Origin: Branchipolynoe longqiensis | Lineage: Eukaryota; Annelida; Polychaeta; Phyllodocida; Polynoidae | Assembly (NCBI GenBank): GCA_030323885.1 | Contig: CM059194.1 | Location: 4,627,691-4,691,690, forward strand | Direction: 5' to 3' | Length of the DNA: 64,000 bases | In this document: positions 23,916-33,965 of the stretch, in pieces | How positions within the stretch are numbered: position 1 is the stretch's first letter | How the letters are laid out: each line of letters opens with the position of its first letter | Position numbers and translations under genes: made by a program | Notes under the pieces: model-generated | The model's input: only the letters and a program-made list of their open reading frames with translations | Databases searched by the model: none | Told to the model about the DNA's origin: nothing

Positions 23916-24930
23916 CGTGATCATATTTCCAAGAACTTATTTTACATGAGAATGCACAATCACAAATCTTGTGTCGACAGCCTGACAGCTAAAGTCCATT
24001 AACTTCATTCTCACATAGATCAATGGCTCTTACAAAGTGATATTGTAAAAGGTATCCATTAATCTATCCAAATCTCTAAATAAAACAAGTAATCTGAGAA
24101 CAAATCTCATGCAAAGACCAATTACCCAGCTTGAGAATTGATGGCTTCAATGGGATAAGGATTGCTTTATTACAAATTCTGAATTTGTGGTGGTTTCAAA
24201 ATAGATCTGCATTAATTGTCCATCACAAATTGAGTTAAACTTTCTAAATAGGTGAATGCAGATTTGAATCGGTGCAGACGGTTCCATGTGCTGAATCCCT
24301 GAGCTAATATATAATTCAGTCACGAACCCGGCGCTCGATACACAATTAAACCACGTTTGTCTAGTTCAGTGTAATACCATGAAAATAAATGGCCGGATAA
24401 CGGGAGGTTTTGTTGTATTATTATATTAATATGGCACGACTGTAGAGACAGACATAACTGAATGGCTTGAATTTGTGCAATGCTGGTCTATGACTGCAAT
24501 GGAACGCAGGTTATCTCGTTCAGTGTATAGAATAATAAATAAGTGTCCTGCTAATGGGGGTGGTCGCAGTGTATGTTCTATTCTGGTCGGATATAGAGAT
24601 AACTAATGAAGAAGGTGGAATTAGGACATTGTTATTATATAGCTACAATCAGCCTCTCTGTGGCTGAATCACTGCGGTTGTATTATATAAGTACAGTGCA
24701 ACACTGTCTGTCTAGTTCACTGGGGGATGTGCCATACTATTAGATGGGATAACATAGTAATGTCTGCATTGGCCACAGAGAGCGAAGCCTCATTACTTGG
24801 CTAAGATTAATTGACACAATTAGTTACACATTAATGGCCAGGCGCAATAACTAGTCTATAAATAGCTGCATGGTTAGGAACATTATTGATCGGTATTGAA
24901 CAATAACTGATATATTGGATTAACATTGTT
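23916..24930. other. No gene seen
   Basis: AT-rich DNA with a few internally repeated phrases ('gtctagttca' near 24360 and 24710). No coding or element structure was recognised. Confidence 0.45.
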
Positions 24931-24934
24931 AGTG

Positions 24935-25249
24935 CAGTGGTCGGCACTGACCTCTCAGGCCAGTAACCACATAGACAGGTAGGCGTGGGTAGGGTGGTGA
25001 TATGAGGGAGCCTAGGTGGTGTAATGGATAGCACACTGGCCCGGAATGCAAAGAGACGTAGGTTTGAGTCCCGCTCTAGGCACAATATTTCCCATTTTCA
25101 TCACCCTATGACACTGGTTGCTGTGACCATGATTCTGTACAAGCTACATGCTTTATAGTTGTTGAACCTACCCTGTGTATGAATGTGTTAGTGGATTGCC
25201 TGTGTGTATGTAATTGTAAGCATTAAAATACTTACAATTCCAGGGGGAT
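24935..25249 (+). mobile_element. SINE-B, first unit of a dimer
   Basis: Starts with 'ggtcggcactgacctctcaggcc', followed by a tRNA-like pol III promoter: A box in TAGGTGGTGTAATGG (25013-25027) and B box GGTTTGAGTCC (25061-25071). Then come 'ccgctctaggcacaatatttccc' and a tail module ('tgtgaccatgattctgtacaag', 'gttgaacctaccctgtgta'). The next unit begins immediately at 25250. Confidence 0.8.
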
Positions 25250-25415
25250 GAGTGTAGTGGTCGGCACTGACCTCTCAGGCAAGGAGCCGCATAGACAGGT
25301 AGGCGTGGGTAGTGTGGTGATATCAGGGAGCCTAGGTGTTGTAGTGGTTAGCACACTATCCCGCTCTGGGCACAATATTTCCCATTTTCATCACCCCCTT
25401 GACATTAGTTTAGAT
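25250..25415 (+). mobile_element. SINE-B, second unit of the dimer, deleted
   Basis: Repeats the head of the previous unit ('agtggtcggcactgacctctcaggc'). The DNA between the A box and the end of the B box is missing ('cactatcccgctctgggcac'), so the pol III promoter is broken. The unit period to the previous copy is about 315 bp. Confidence 0.8.
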
Positions 25416-25479
25416 TATACACAACTCGATTCAAACTATGGGTGTCTAGACACCAACCTTCAATTATTGTAGCCAGAGA

Positions 25480-25995
25480 ATAGTAATTGGTGGTAACTGC
25501 GTTTTTAGCATTATTGGCAGCTGACCTATGTACGAGCTTAACATTCTTTGATACCCGATACTTAAGAAAGTTAAGAACTACTACCACTCATGTATTATTG
25601 AGCATAGCAAGCTTCCTGTATTCAGTCCTAAGCCCACCTTTCCACTACCGCATATATCCTACCAACTCTTAAGAGTGCATGCCGTATATACACACGCAAA
25701 TATCTCACCAGGGAGAGCCTCCTACAGCCGACAGGTATCAAACAACACAACATAAATCAATGGTAATCGCTACTTACCCACACAGATGCTCCTTATTTAG
25801 TAACAAAACATATCTTGTATGCAGTTTCCACACAATCCAAGGTTATGAACAAATGATATTCAAATCAGTCTCAACAGCCAATCACATGCAAATACAAGAC
25901 AGCCTTGTAGCGTTAGTCCCTCACACACATCCTGCCTCTGGCCTCTCCCCTGGGCCCGCCCTTCCATCTGGCCCAGTGGTCACTCATGCATGACT
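25480..25995 (+). repeat. Dispersed repeat G, copy 1
   Basis: Matches the reverse complement of 29120-29370 in two blocks: 'ggtggtaactgcg-tttta' with 'gcagctga', and 'atattcaaatcagtctcaacagccaatcac', 'caaatacaaga' and 'tccctcacacaca...cctgcctctggcctctccc'. About 260 bp between the blocks are specific to this copy. The class of element is unknown. Confidence 0.6.
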
Positions 25996-26130
25996 GCCCT
26001 CTTGCCTTCTGTTACACCCCATTGCACTCCAAAATTGTGATATGCAGGAAGGTACACCCTAACCCTAAAAACCACACATTCTTTGCAGTGATCCACCATC
26101 TTAGCACATAAAATACTGAACTGGCTAACC

Positions 26131-26276
26131 CATCATCATCATTATGCTGTCAGTCGCGATGCAACAAAGATTGCTTTCATTATTTGACTGTTGCTCACCA
26201 TTTAGCTCTCTGGTGTGAGAGTGATCTCCATGAGTCAGTCTTAATGTCTCTCAGCATCAGGTTTCTCTTGATGGTC
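26131..26276 (-). mobile_element. LINE 3' end, inverted copy
   Basis: Read on the minus strand it gives the last ~35 codons and tail of the same LINE as 26282-26868: 'gagacattaagactgactcatgga', 'agagagctaaatgg', 'gcaatctttgttgcatcgcgactgacagcat' and a gatgatgatg terminus. Divergence from its neighbour indicates a separate insertion, not a recent inverted duplication. Confidence 0.75.
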
Positions 26277-26281
26277 TAAGT

Positions 26282-26868
26282 GATGGACGCATTGATGCTG
26301 AGATACAGAGGAGGATGGCCAAGGCTAGCGCATCTTTCGGCCGACTACGCCAGACACTCTGGAACAACCACCATGTGTCCATTCGGGTCAAAGGTAAGAT
26401 CTACCGCGCAATCGTGCTATCCACCCTACTATATGGAGCCGAGGCCTGGACAGTGTACAGACAGCAGGTGAAAAAGCTGCATGCCTTCATGATGCGACAT
26501 CTGCGTTCAATCATGAGGCTAACCTGGAAGGACAAAGTGACGAATAAGGAAATACTCGAACGGATGGGGCTGCCCTCTATGGAAGATCTTCTGATCAAAA
26601 AGAATCTCCGGTGGACTGGACACCTCATGAGGATGTCATCAGACAGGCTACCAAAGCAGATCCTATATTCTCAACTGTCTTCTGGCTACAGAAAAAGAGG
26701 CCGCCCCCGTCTCCGGTTCAAAGATACCATCAAGAGAAACCTGAAGCTGAGAGACATTAAGACCGACTCATGGACGCAACTCTCACAGCAGAGAGCTAAA
26801 TGGAGAGCGGCAGTCAAGTAATGAAAGCAGTCTTTGTCGCATCGCGACCGACAGCATGATGATGATGA
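26282..26868 (+). pseudogene. Non-LTR retrotransposon, C-terminal ORF2 fragment
   Basis: A 168-codon open frame (26315-26821) matches the region downstream of the reverse-transcriptase fingers and palm in metazoan LINEs: KIYRAIVLSTLLYGAEAW (residues ~26-43), a QQVKKLHAFMMRHLR helix, RWTGHLMRM (~99-107), and a basic RKRGRPRLRFKD motif. Stop is TAA, followed by a short 3' region with a gtcgcatcgcgac hairpin and a gatgatgat tail. Endonuclease and polymerase catalytic domains are missing, so the copy is 5'-truncated and inactive. No frameshift occurs, so it is fairly young. Clade was not assigned. Confidence 0.85.
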
Positions 26869-27160
26869 TTTCATGAAAGCTGCCTGAAAAAGTGTTGAAA
26901 TGCTGATGGCTTTTGCAAGTTACCAGCGGCACTCTTTTGGGGAGCAAATAGAGGTCTCACACCAGTAAGAACGTGTCCAGTGAGGCGCAAAACTATTTGT
27001 CCCTGCAGTGGCTGGTCGGGAGATCTTGGGAGTTCCATACATCAACCACCCTTGATGCTGCCACAGTGAGATGGTTTTCTGTTTAGGGTTTGCTCCCTTA
27101 GGGTTTTGGTTCTGTCAAGAACTTGTACCACAAGGTATTGGTTTACAACTCTGCAGGGTG
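26869..27160 (+). repeat. Dispersed repeat D, copy 1
   Basis: Nearly the reverse complement of 44085-44345: 'tttcatgaaagctgcctg', 'caagttaccagcggcactct', 'ggcgcaaaactatttgtccctgcagtggctgg', 'gggagttccatacatcaacc' and 'ttctgtcaagaacttgtaccacaagg'. Both copies abut the 3' tail of the same LINE family but in opposite relative orientation. Class unknown. Confidence 0.65.
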
Positions 27161-27167
27161 TGGGACA

Positions 27168-27232
27168 TGGTAACCCACTAACCCACTAAACCACTAACCC
27201 ACTAACCATTAATCCACTAACCTCCTTCACAA
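27168..27232. repeat. Short acccacta-type tandem repeat
   Basis: Seven or so imperfect 8-9-bp units (acccacta, accacta, accattaatccacta). Confidence 0.8.
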
Positions 27233-27840
27233 TATACTAATATGCTTTACCTAAGTACCCGCTGAACTACTTATGTATGGTGTAATGTGAACGGCCGGAA
27301 CACCCATTCCTTGGCACTGAACACAATGTATCTTCTGATGAATAAATCATTTTACCATTTTACAAAACAACAATAATAGAATTGACCAAAATGTTAACCA
27401 CTCTGACGGATGTCCGTTATATGCAACCACCAATCGTACAGGGTTGCACTGTACACAACCTACCCTATACCACAACCAACAAGATCAAGCAGGGCCTCGC
27501 CCAGATTCATTTCGTTGTTTAAGTGGAGCTGAAATTATTGATGGGTGGGCTTTCCTTGGGCAGGCCTTGTTATCTCGAGAAAGTTTCCCCCCCCACACTT
27601 CCCCACACGCCACCACATTCCATCCCCACTGCCCACCCACCTGCAGATAAGTGCCCGCCTCCAGCGAGTGATAGGCATCCATTTCTGATGGTGAGCAATC
27701 AGAATGATGGAACTCCATCTTTAGATCAACACTCCATCAGCCCACCCTAACAGTTCCCAGCAACGATAGCCCGCCACCCTCGCCGTCGCCCCGCCCCGCG
27801 CCTCCCCGCCCCGTCCCATGGGCTCCCAGTGGGGTTCAAC
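27233..27840. other. No gene seen
   Basis: Unique DNA with C-rich stretches at 27585-27650 and 27760-27825. No feature was supported. Confidence 0.45.
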
Positions 27841-27844
27841 TGGG

Positions 27845-28175
27845 AGCGGTGGCCAAATCTGTAGAGCGCGGACTTCGCATCCAGGAGATCAGGAGTTTGG
27901 TTCTCAGTCGAGTCAAACCAATGATGTATCAAATTTATACCCATCGCTTCCCAGCCTTGCGCTCAGCATTAATAGGAGAGGGAAAGAACTGGTTAGCTCA
28001 CTGTCAGGATAATGTGACTGAGTGGGATATTGTGCCATCGTGCCAATGGCCTTGATTTCCCAGTGCATCAGCACTATAAAGTTACCATGAGTGTTCACTG
28101 ACACAAGTCAGTAGCCATACTGATATAACCTTAGACGTTGCCAGGACGTAACACTCCAGCAACCAACCCAACCAG
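27845..28175 (+). mobile_element. SINE-A, near full length
   Basis: Head 'ggtggccaaatctgtagagcgcgga' (A-box region) and 'gtttggttctcagtcgagtcaaacc' (B-box region), then the standard body ('ataatgtgactgagtgggatat', 'cagcactataaagttaccatgag', 'cttagacgttgccaggacgtaa') and a caaccaacccaacc tail. Confidence 0.85.
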
Positions 28176-28464
28176 CCACCCCAATTGCGTTCGCTGCCTT
28201 AAAGCAACTCCTGTCTACACCAAACCTATCCTCTTACAGCAATCGCCACCAACACAGCCTCCCTCCGTCCCGCCCGCCCGCTCTCTCTCTCTCGCGATAC
28301 ACAACGGTGTCATTCGTTACATAATGCGATGTTTTTTTAATTTTTCTCTCATTTTGTTCCAATACATATATTAATGTGATCGTCTTAATCCACTTCATTT
28401 TATTTTGAAGTATTTTTTTTGTATACGGGTCAATTTTGGAGAACTTTGAAATGAATGTATTGTA
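28176..28464. other. No gene seen
   Basis: Contains a ctctctctctc run near 28280 and T-rich DNA. Nothing further. Confidence 0.45.
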
Positions 28465-28610
28465 ATAGTATGTACTGACCTCTCAGGTAAGGAGTCACAT
28501 AGAAAGGCATGCATGCACAGGGTGATGCCATAGGTGGAGTAATGGTTAGCACACTATCCAGGAATGCCAGAGGTGCGGGTTCGAATCCTGTTCTAGGCGC
28601 ACCTTTAGAA
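28465..28610 (+). mobile_element. SINE-B, head only
   Basis: 'actgacctctcaggtaaggagtcacatag', an A box within 'taggtggagtaatggttagcaca', a B box GGTTCGAATCC and 'tgttctaggcgc' are present. The tail module is absent. This B box matches the eukaryotic tRNA consensus exactly. Confidence 0.8.
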
Positions 28611-28659
28611 GAGACCCACGTAGAATGGTATGAGAGTCTTATTCCAAAGCATTGTTGAA

Positions 28660-28705
28660 CACGTATATATATATATTTATATATATATATAGAGAGAGAG
28701 AGTAG
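28660..28705. repeat. TA then GA microsatellite
   Basis: Alternating tatatata followed by gagagagag. Confidence 0.9.
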
Positions 28706-29119
28706 GGAGGGACGACTCGCCAGAGCGTACAGGACTTGACGGGGAGAATATGGAAGCTTCCGGCCTTTTTATACTCGTATACTGGCTTATACAACATATA
28801 ACTAGGGTTAGGTAATCCGTGATAATTGACAACAACAATTGATAAGGAATACCGATAATAATAAAGAGTATAATATATGGAATCCAAGAACTGACACCCT
28901 GGGTGGGTGAGTGTGCTGCTTTAGACAATGCGATGGGTTCTTCACATAATGGACCTTTAACAGAAGCGAGTTAATTTCTAAATTTACTGTGTAATACCAA
29001 TGGTGGGTATTCCATTCTCGCCTCTTTCTTACATATGGTGAAGAACACCATTCAGAATACATCAGCAGGTACAGTGGTGACAGTGCTTCGTCTCTCAGTA
29101 TTGCGAGATTGTGTGTAGG
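28706..29119. other. No gene seen
   Basis: AT-rich DNA. It may be the outer part of repeat G copy 2, but I could not confirm this. Confidence 0.4.
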
Positions 29120-29370
29120 CAAATACTGCTGGGCTTTATTGTTTGCATGAGTATTGAGGCTAGACCGGCCGCGGTGGGAGAGGCCAGAGGCAGGATAGTG
29201 GCTGTGTGTGAGGGACTACTGCTACACAACGATCTTGTATTTGCTGGTGATTGGCTGTTGAGACTGATTTGAATATCGCTCGTTCCTAACCATGGATTGT
29301 ACGGAAATTGTATATTAGACTGTCTTACATCAGCGGCTAGTAATAGTAAAACCGCAGTTACCACCACAGG
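29120..29370 (-). repeat. Dispersed repeat G, copy 2
   Basis: Reverse complement of parts of 25480-25995 (see that entry for shared blocks). The pair forms an inverted repeat about 3.2 kb apart. Confidence 0.6.
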
Positions 29371-29384
29371 AAGCCTGTTCTCCA

Positions 29385-29630
29385 GCTGACTCAAACCAAT
29401 GACTTATCAAATTGATATTTGGCGCTCAACATTAATAGGATATGATGAAGAGTGGTTAGCGCAGTATCCAGATAATGTGATTATGGGATATTAGGTCATG
29501 GTTTCGTCGGCCTGGTCTCCCAATGGTGCAGCACTATAAAGTGGCCATGACTGCGCACTACCACAATTCGGTACCAGTCCTGAAATGACCTTAGATGTTG
29601 CCAGTTTGTAAAACTCCAACAACCAATGAA
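29385..29630 (+). mobile_element. SINE-A, lacking the promoter region
   Basis: Begins at the 'gactcaaaccaatgactta' module and runs to a ccaacaaccaatgaacc tail. The A and B boxes are missing. Confidence 0.8.
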
Positions 29631-29934
29631 CCATCATTGAAACCAGGCCGCTGGTGGCGACATCTACCGGAAGTGGAGTTCTCAGCGGCCTCTGGGACGT
29701 GGTAAACACGGCCCATTAAGGTCGGATTAGTCGCCAAGAACCCGCCTCCCATCACCCCACCCCAGCCCCCAGCCCCCATCTGAATAATCCTCCTCCCCTC
29801 AATCCCATCCGCCCAACCTGCCTCTAGATCCCAGAGCGTCCACTTCTAAATAAATAAGCAACGAAAACGCCCACGATAATTTAAAGCCGCGCCAAATTTG
29901 CTGGTAGCGTTTGTTGTAAGTTGCACTCGTCCTA

Positions 29935-30740
29935 CCCAGGGGTGAAATGCCACACACGCAGGTGGGCGTGGGTCAGGTTGATTGCCTCTGGGAGCCCAGA
30001 AAACCTAATGGGTAAGGTGATTGTCTATGGGAGGACAAGTTAATGTGTAAGGTGATTGCCTATAGGAGCCTAGACAACCTAATGGGTAAGGTGGTTGCCT
30101 ATGGGAGGACAGGCTAATGGGTAAGGTGATTGCCTATGGAGCCTAGACATCTTAATGGGTAGGGTGATTGCCTATGGGAGCCTAGACAACCTAATGGGTA
30201 AGGTGATTGCCTATGGGAGGACATGCTAATGGGCAAGGTGATTGCCTATGGAGCCTAGACATCTTACTGGGTAAGGTGATTGCCTATGGGAGCCTAGACA
30301 ACCTAATATGCAAGGTGATTGCCTATGGAAGCCGAGAGAGGAATGCCAATGGAAGGCTAGACATCCTAATGGTTAAGGTAATCGCATATGGGAGCCTAGA
30401 CAGCCTAATCGGTAAGGTGATTGCCTCTGGAACCCTAGGCAGCCTAATGGAGAAGGTGATTGCCAATGGGAGCATAGACAGCCTACCTGGTAAGCTGATT
30501 GCCTATGGAAGCCTAGACAGCCTAATGGGTAAGGGGATTGCATCTAGGCACCTAGCCAGCCTAATGGGTAAGGTGATTGCCTATGGGAGCCTAGGCAGCC
30601 TAATGGGTAAGGCGATTACCTCTGGAACCATAGACAGCCTAAAGGAGAAGGTGATTGCCTATGGAAGCCTAGACAGCCTAATGGGTAAGGGGATTGTATT
30701 TAGGCGCCTATACAGGCGATTGCATTTGGGAGCCTGTTTT
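29935..30740 (+). repeat. 39-bp minisatellite, apparently seeded by SINE-B
   Basis: About 19 copies of 'cctaatgggtaaggtgattg' plus 'cctatgggagcctagacag' (39 bp). The left edge reads 'acacacgcaggtgggcgtgggtcagg' and 'attgcctctgggagcccag', closely matching the SINE-B head ('cacaggtaggtgtggttagggtaattgcatcaggaagactaagtag' type, as at 51000). The unit equals the stretch of SINE-B running through its A box. 39 bp is 13 codons, so a 182-codon repeat frame (GKVIAYGSLDSLM period) is open but not credible as a gene. Confidence 0.85.
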
Positions 30741-31100
30741 TCACTATTTGAATAGCGAAAGCGAAAGATAGGAAGACACAAACAGTGGAAGGCCGGTTAT
30801 AACTTTTAATCCGCTGCCACATGCTCGTAGCCCCGAAGCATGTGGCGTGTGCTCGTAAATATCGCAGCCTCGCAGGGACGGTGGGTCACGTGACTAGTGT
30901 TGATGGAGACGTAGTCGCGTATAAATAGGTGCTAATCCCCTACTCTAGCCAGTGTCTGGCCCTGGGTTGTTGGCCTCCCAGGGAAGCTGAACTACAATAA
31001 GGTAGCTTATAACTATCAACCCGTTTGTCGACCCTGCTGGCGATACACGCACACTGAGCTTCATTATGTTTATAAATATAATTTGTGCATAAACATTATC
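30741..31100. other. No gene seen
   Basis: Mixed DNA with 'catgctcgtag'/'gcatgtggcgtgtgctcgta' repetition near 30820-30860. No element was recognised. Confidence 0.4.
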
Positions 31101-31104
31101 CTGG

Positions 31105-31335
31105 AGAAAAAACGAGTACAATATATTAAAGTTGAAGAAAGCAGTTCAAACAGAGCATGTAATAAGTGCATCAGTATTTAAGGCCGTCCTTATATGACCA
31201 TATATGTTTCTAGGACATTAAGCCTCAGCAAATAAATAAACAAGTATCTGCCTTAGATATATATAGAATCAAATCTAGATAATTGCCTTGGTTTTGAAAA
31301 TGTGTTGCTTCATCGGACTATGCAGTATTTATAAT
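31105..31335 (+). mobile_element. MITE-E remnant interrupted by SINE-A tail sequence
   Basis: The right part (31240-31335: 'agaatcaaatctagataattgccttggttttgaaaatgtg', 'catcggactatgcag') is MITE-E. About 31180-31235 resembles a decayed SINE-A tail ('gtccttatatgaccatatatgtttctagga'). The left 31105-31165 ('agttgaagaaagcagttcaaacagagcat') recurs at 38530-38582. Confidence 0.5.
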
Positions 31336-31390
31336 AAGTCCTAGTCAAACATACCTGGTCAGGCCAACCCCTCCTTCCAGACGTGTAGTG

Positions 31391-31560
31391 TCTTAAGCCC
31401 TGGTCACATAACCGTTAGTGGACGTAGTTGAACGTAGGTGAACATAGTGGAGGTCAAAGTGGGTCAAACGCGGTGTAAGTTTGTTAAACTACGTTGAAAT
31501 ATGTTTAGGTACAGCACCTTTTGCCAATGAATGATACAGATAATTACGTTATGGTATGGT
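31391..31560 (+). mobile_element. Fragment of the TTAA-type MITE, left end
   Basis: 'cttaagccctggtcacataa' and 'ccgttagtggacgtag', followed by 'gcggtgtaagtttgttaaactacgttgaaatatgtt', match the left end of the element at 50093. It is cut off by a minus-strand SINE-A. Confidence 0.75.
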
Positions 31561-31885
31561 TTGTTTGTTTGTTGTTACATCCTAGGAACATCTAAGGTCA
31601 TATCAGAATGGGTACCAACTTGTGACAGTGTGCACTCATGGTGACTTTATAGTGCTGTCCCACTGGGAAACCAGGTCGCCAGCACCATGACCTGGTATCC
31701 CACTCAGTCACATTATCCTGACACTGAGGACCCCAGTCCTTGCCCTGTCCTAATAATGCCGAGCACCTGGCTAGGAAGCAACATGTATCAATGTTTAAGT
31801 TATTGGTTTGACTCGACTGGGGTTCGAACACATGGCCCCCACGATCTACCAGCACGCTCTAACTCATTTGGCCATCCCGTCTGGT
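31560..31885 (-). mobile_element. SINE-A, near full length
   Basis: The left end is the gtttgtttgtttgttgtta complement of the AAC tail. Body modules follow in reverse order to 'ggccatcccgtctgg', the complement of the head. It interrupts the MITE fragment to its left. Confidence 0.85.
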
Positions 31886-32049
31886 TATGTTACGGTGTGG
31901 ATGCCAGGGGGAAGCAGCCATATGCAGCCGTATGCAGTATCTACTACTCCAAGGTGGATTGGTTCAGCATGTAACGTTACCAGGTCCGCAGCAGGATCAC
32001 ACTGAAGTCTAACACACTTGATGACATTCATACAAGCCATACAAGAGAA

Positions 32050-32618
32050 TGTAAAATATTCTGATAAAACGCATTGGTGGGGAATGCAAATGGTATATAA
32101 AGGAGTACAAGTGGTCAATTAATGTAAATTATGTATAGGGCCAGGTGTCTGAATGCACTTATGTAGTTGCTGGTGATTCTTTACTTGTGGGCAAAAGTCA
32201 TTGTGTATTAGGTAGATAGTGTGAATGAGGCACTAGTGATAGTGTGTAAGGAGCCACAAGAGCTCTGGCCACTACCGCCTCCCCTCTAACTGTTAGTCAT
32301 GGATCACCACACACACAGCTCAGGCCGGTGCAGGCCAAGCAGCCACACCGCATGGTGGTGGTGGGTAGATCACAGTAGCCATGGTGGCCCCAGAATGCTT
32401 ACTGTTCATTGGTGGAACTAGAAATGATTGTTGCTGATTGGAGATAATGGGCAGGTGGTATGCCATACCAGATCCATGTACCACTATATAATAATAAACA
32501 TGAGGGTACAAGCTCTCACTCTACTTTCATTCTTTATACTCTTCCTTTCTCTTCTTGCCTGTATTGATTTCCTATAGCCTGCCTACACAACCCACATATG
32601 CCAGCCGTCAACTTTACA
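32050..32618 (+). mobile_element. Solo LTR of family LTR-X, copy 2 (subfamily B)
   Basis: TGTAAAATATTCTGAT at the start and CAACTTTACA at the end, flanked on both sides by AGAA, a perfect 4-bp target duplication. Length 569 bp. Internal landmarks are 'gatcaccacacac-cagctcaggc', 'catggtggtggt', 'accagatccatgtaccactatataataataaac' and 'ctttcattctttatactcttcc'. A single LTR with an intact duplication indicates LTR-LTR recombination after insertion. Confidence 0.88.
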
Positions 32619-32685
32619 AGAAGGACCAGTTCCCATGTCAAGAGCAGTTCAGCCTCCTGCCGTATAACGTGAATATGTTCGGTTT

Positions 32686-33037
32686 TAGAGTTGCATAGTC
32701 CACAGGTTTTGTGTTTCTGTCATTACCTGAGATAAATATATCAGGTTGATCGCTATAATCTACTTTACTTTAGTTTTAAGTGACTTATATTTTAAATGGC
32801 TAACTTTTGAGATATATGGAGTTCAAATATATTAAATTCATTTACGTAAGCATGCCACAACTCTAACGCCATAGGGTTCTGCAGAAACAGGTTCTGTCAA
32901 CTTTAGTCATTACTTCATTGTGTGTGTTGATAAATGATTCATAAGTGCACCAGTATCTAAGTTTAATATGTAGAATCTAATCTAGATCACTGTTTGGGTT
33001 TTGAAAGTGTGATGTTTTCATCGGACTATGCAGCTTC
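32686..33037 (+). mobile_element. MITE-E, complete copy
   Basis: Left end AGTTGCATAGTCC (32689) and right end CATCGGACTATGCAGCTT (33019-33036) are imperfect inverted repeats. Between them lie the AT-rich blocks shared with the copies at 23.6, 31.2, 47.1, 52.9 and 53.9 kb. There is no protein. Superfamily is unclear because I see no convincing target duplication. Confidence 0.75.
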
Positions 33038-33337
33038 AAAGCATTTAGTAGAACGATTGATATATGCTAGGTCATGATATTTTATATAATTACAAAGCCG
33101 CTCTTATCTCATGTCACTCTGAACAGTCAACGAATGCAGAGTATTCCAGATTCATCTAACATCAATCTGGATATATAGGTCAAAGACCTTCTTTGATTGA
33201 GTCCCTAAGTTAGTATGAATAAAGAAATGCTTGTGATACCCGTGGTTCAAAAATGATCCATGGGGAGTGGTTTCCTTCCCATTATGACATCCAGTTTGAT
33301 GGCTTTGCGCATAATATGTCTGAACAAAGAACACATG

Positions 33338-33667
33338 GGTGAATGGCTAAAGCACAAACAGCTAAATCATGAACACCTAAATTGTTAACAGCTAAGTTGC
33401 AACCAACAAAACCATGAGCACCTAAATGATAAGCGGTTAAATAGTGACCAGCAAAATAGTGACTAGTTAAATCACAAAGAGCAAAATCGTGAACAGCTAA
33501 ATCGCAAACACCTAAACCATGATCAGCTAAATCGTGAACAAATACATCGAAAACAGATAAATCACAATCAGCTAAATCATGAAAAGCTAAAATGTGTTCA
33601 GCTAATGTGTGAACAGCTAATGTGTGAACAGCTAATGTGCGAACAGCTATAACACAGATAACAATGC
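33338..33667. repeat. 15-bp minisatellite, left half
   Basis: About 21 units of 'aacagctaaatcgtg' with variation (atgaacacctaaa, gaacaaatacatcg). A 15-bp period gives five-codon repeats on both strands, so the 143-codon minus frame is an artefact. Confidence 0.9.
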
Positions 33668-33965
33668 TGATCCGAACCCATGAGTTTGTGGGTTGGAATC
33701 CTGGTCGAGTCAAACCAATGACTTAAGAATTGATACTTGTCGCTTCCCATCCTGGCGCTCGGCATTATTAGGATAGGGCAAGGAATGGTTAGCTCAGTGT
33801 CAGAATAATGTGACTGAGTGGGATATCAGGTCATGGTCCTGGCGGCCTGGTTTCCCAGTGTGGCAGCACTATAAAGTCGTCAGTAGTGCACACTGTCACA
33901 AGTGGGGACCCGTCCTACTATGACCTTAGATGATGATTGGACGTAAAACAACAACCAACAAACAC
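33668..33965 (+). mobile_element. SINE-A inserted within the 15-bp array
   Basis: Starts near 'ccgaacccatgagtttgtgggttggaatcctggtcgagtc' (B-box region) and continues through the standard body to 'gattggacgtaaaacaacaaccaacaaac'. Units of the same minisatellite flank it on both sides. The A box is not recognisable. Confidence 0.88.

Noticed and set aside
26041..26075. Telomere-like ccctaaccctaa
   Set aside because: Only two units occur. The similar 'ccctaacctg' in the 37-bp array at 13.5-16 kb is part of a longer unrelated unit.
30207..30755. 182-residue GKVIAYGSLDSLM repeat protein
   Set aside because: The 39-bp minisatellite creates it, and the unit derives from a SINE region.
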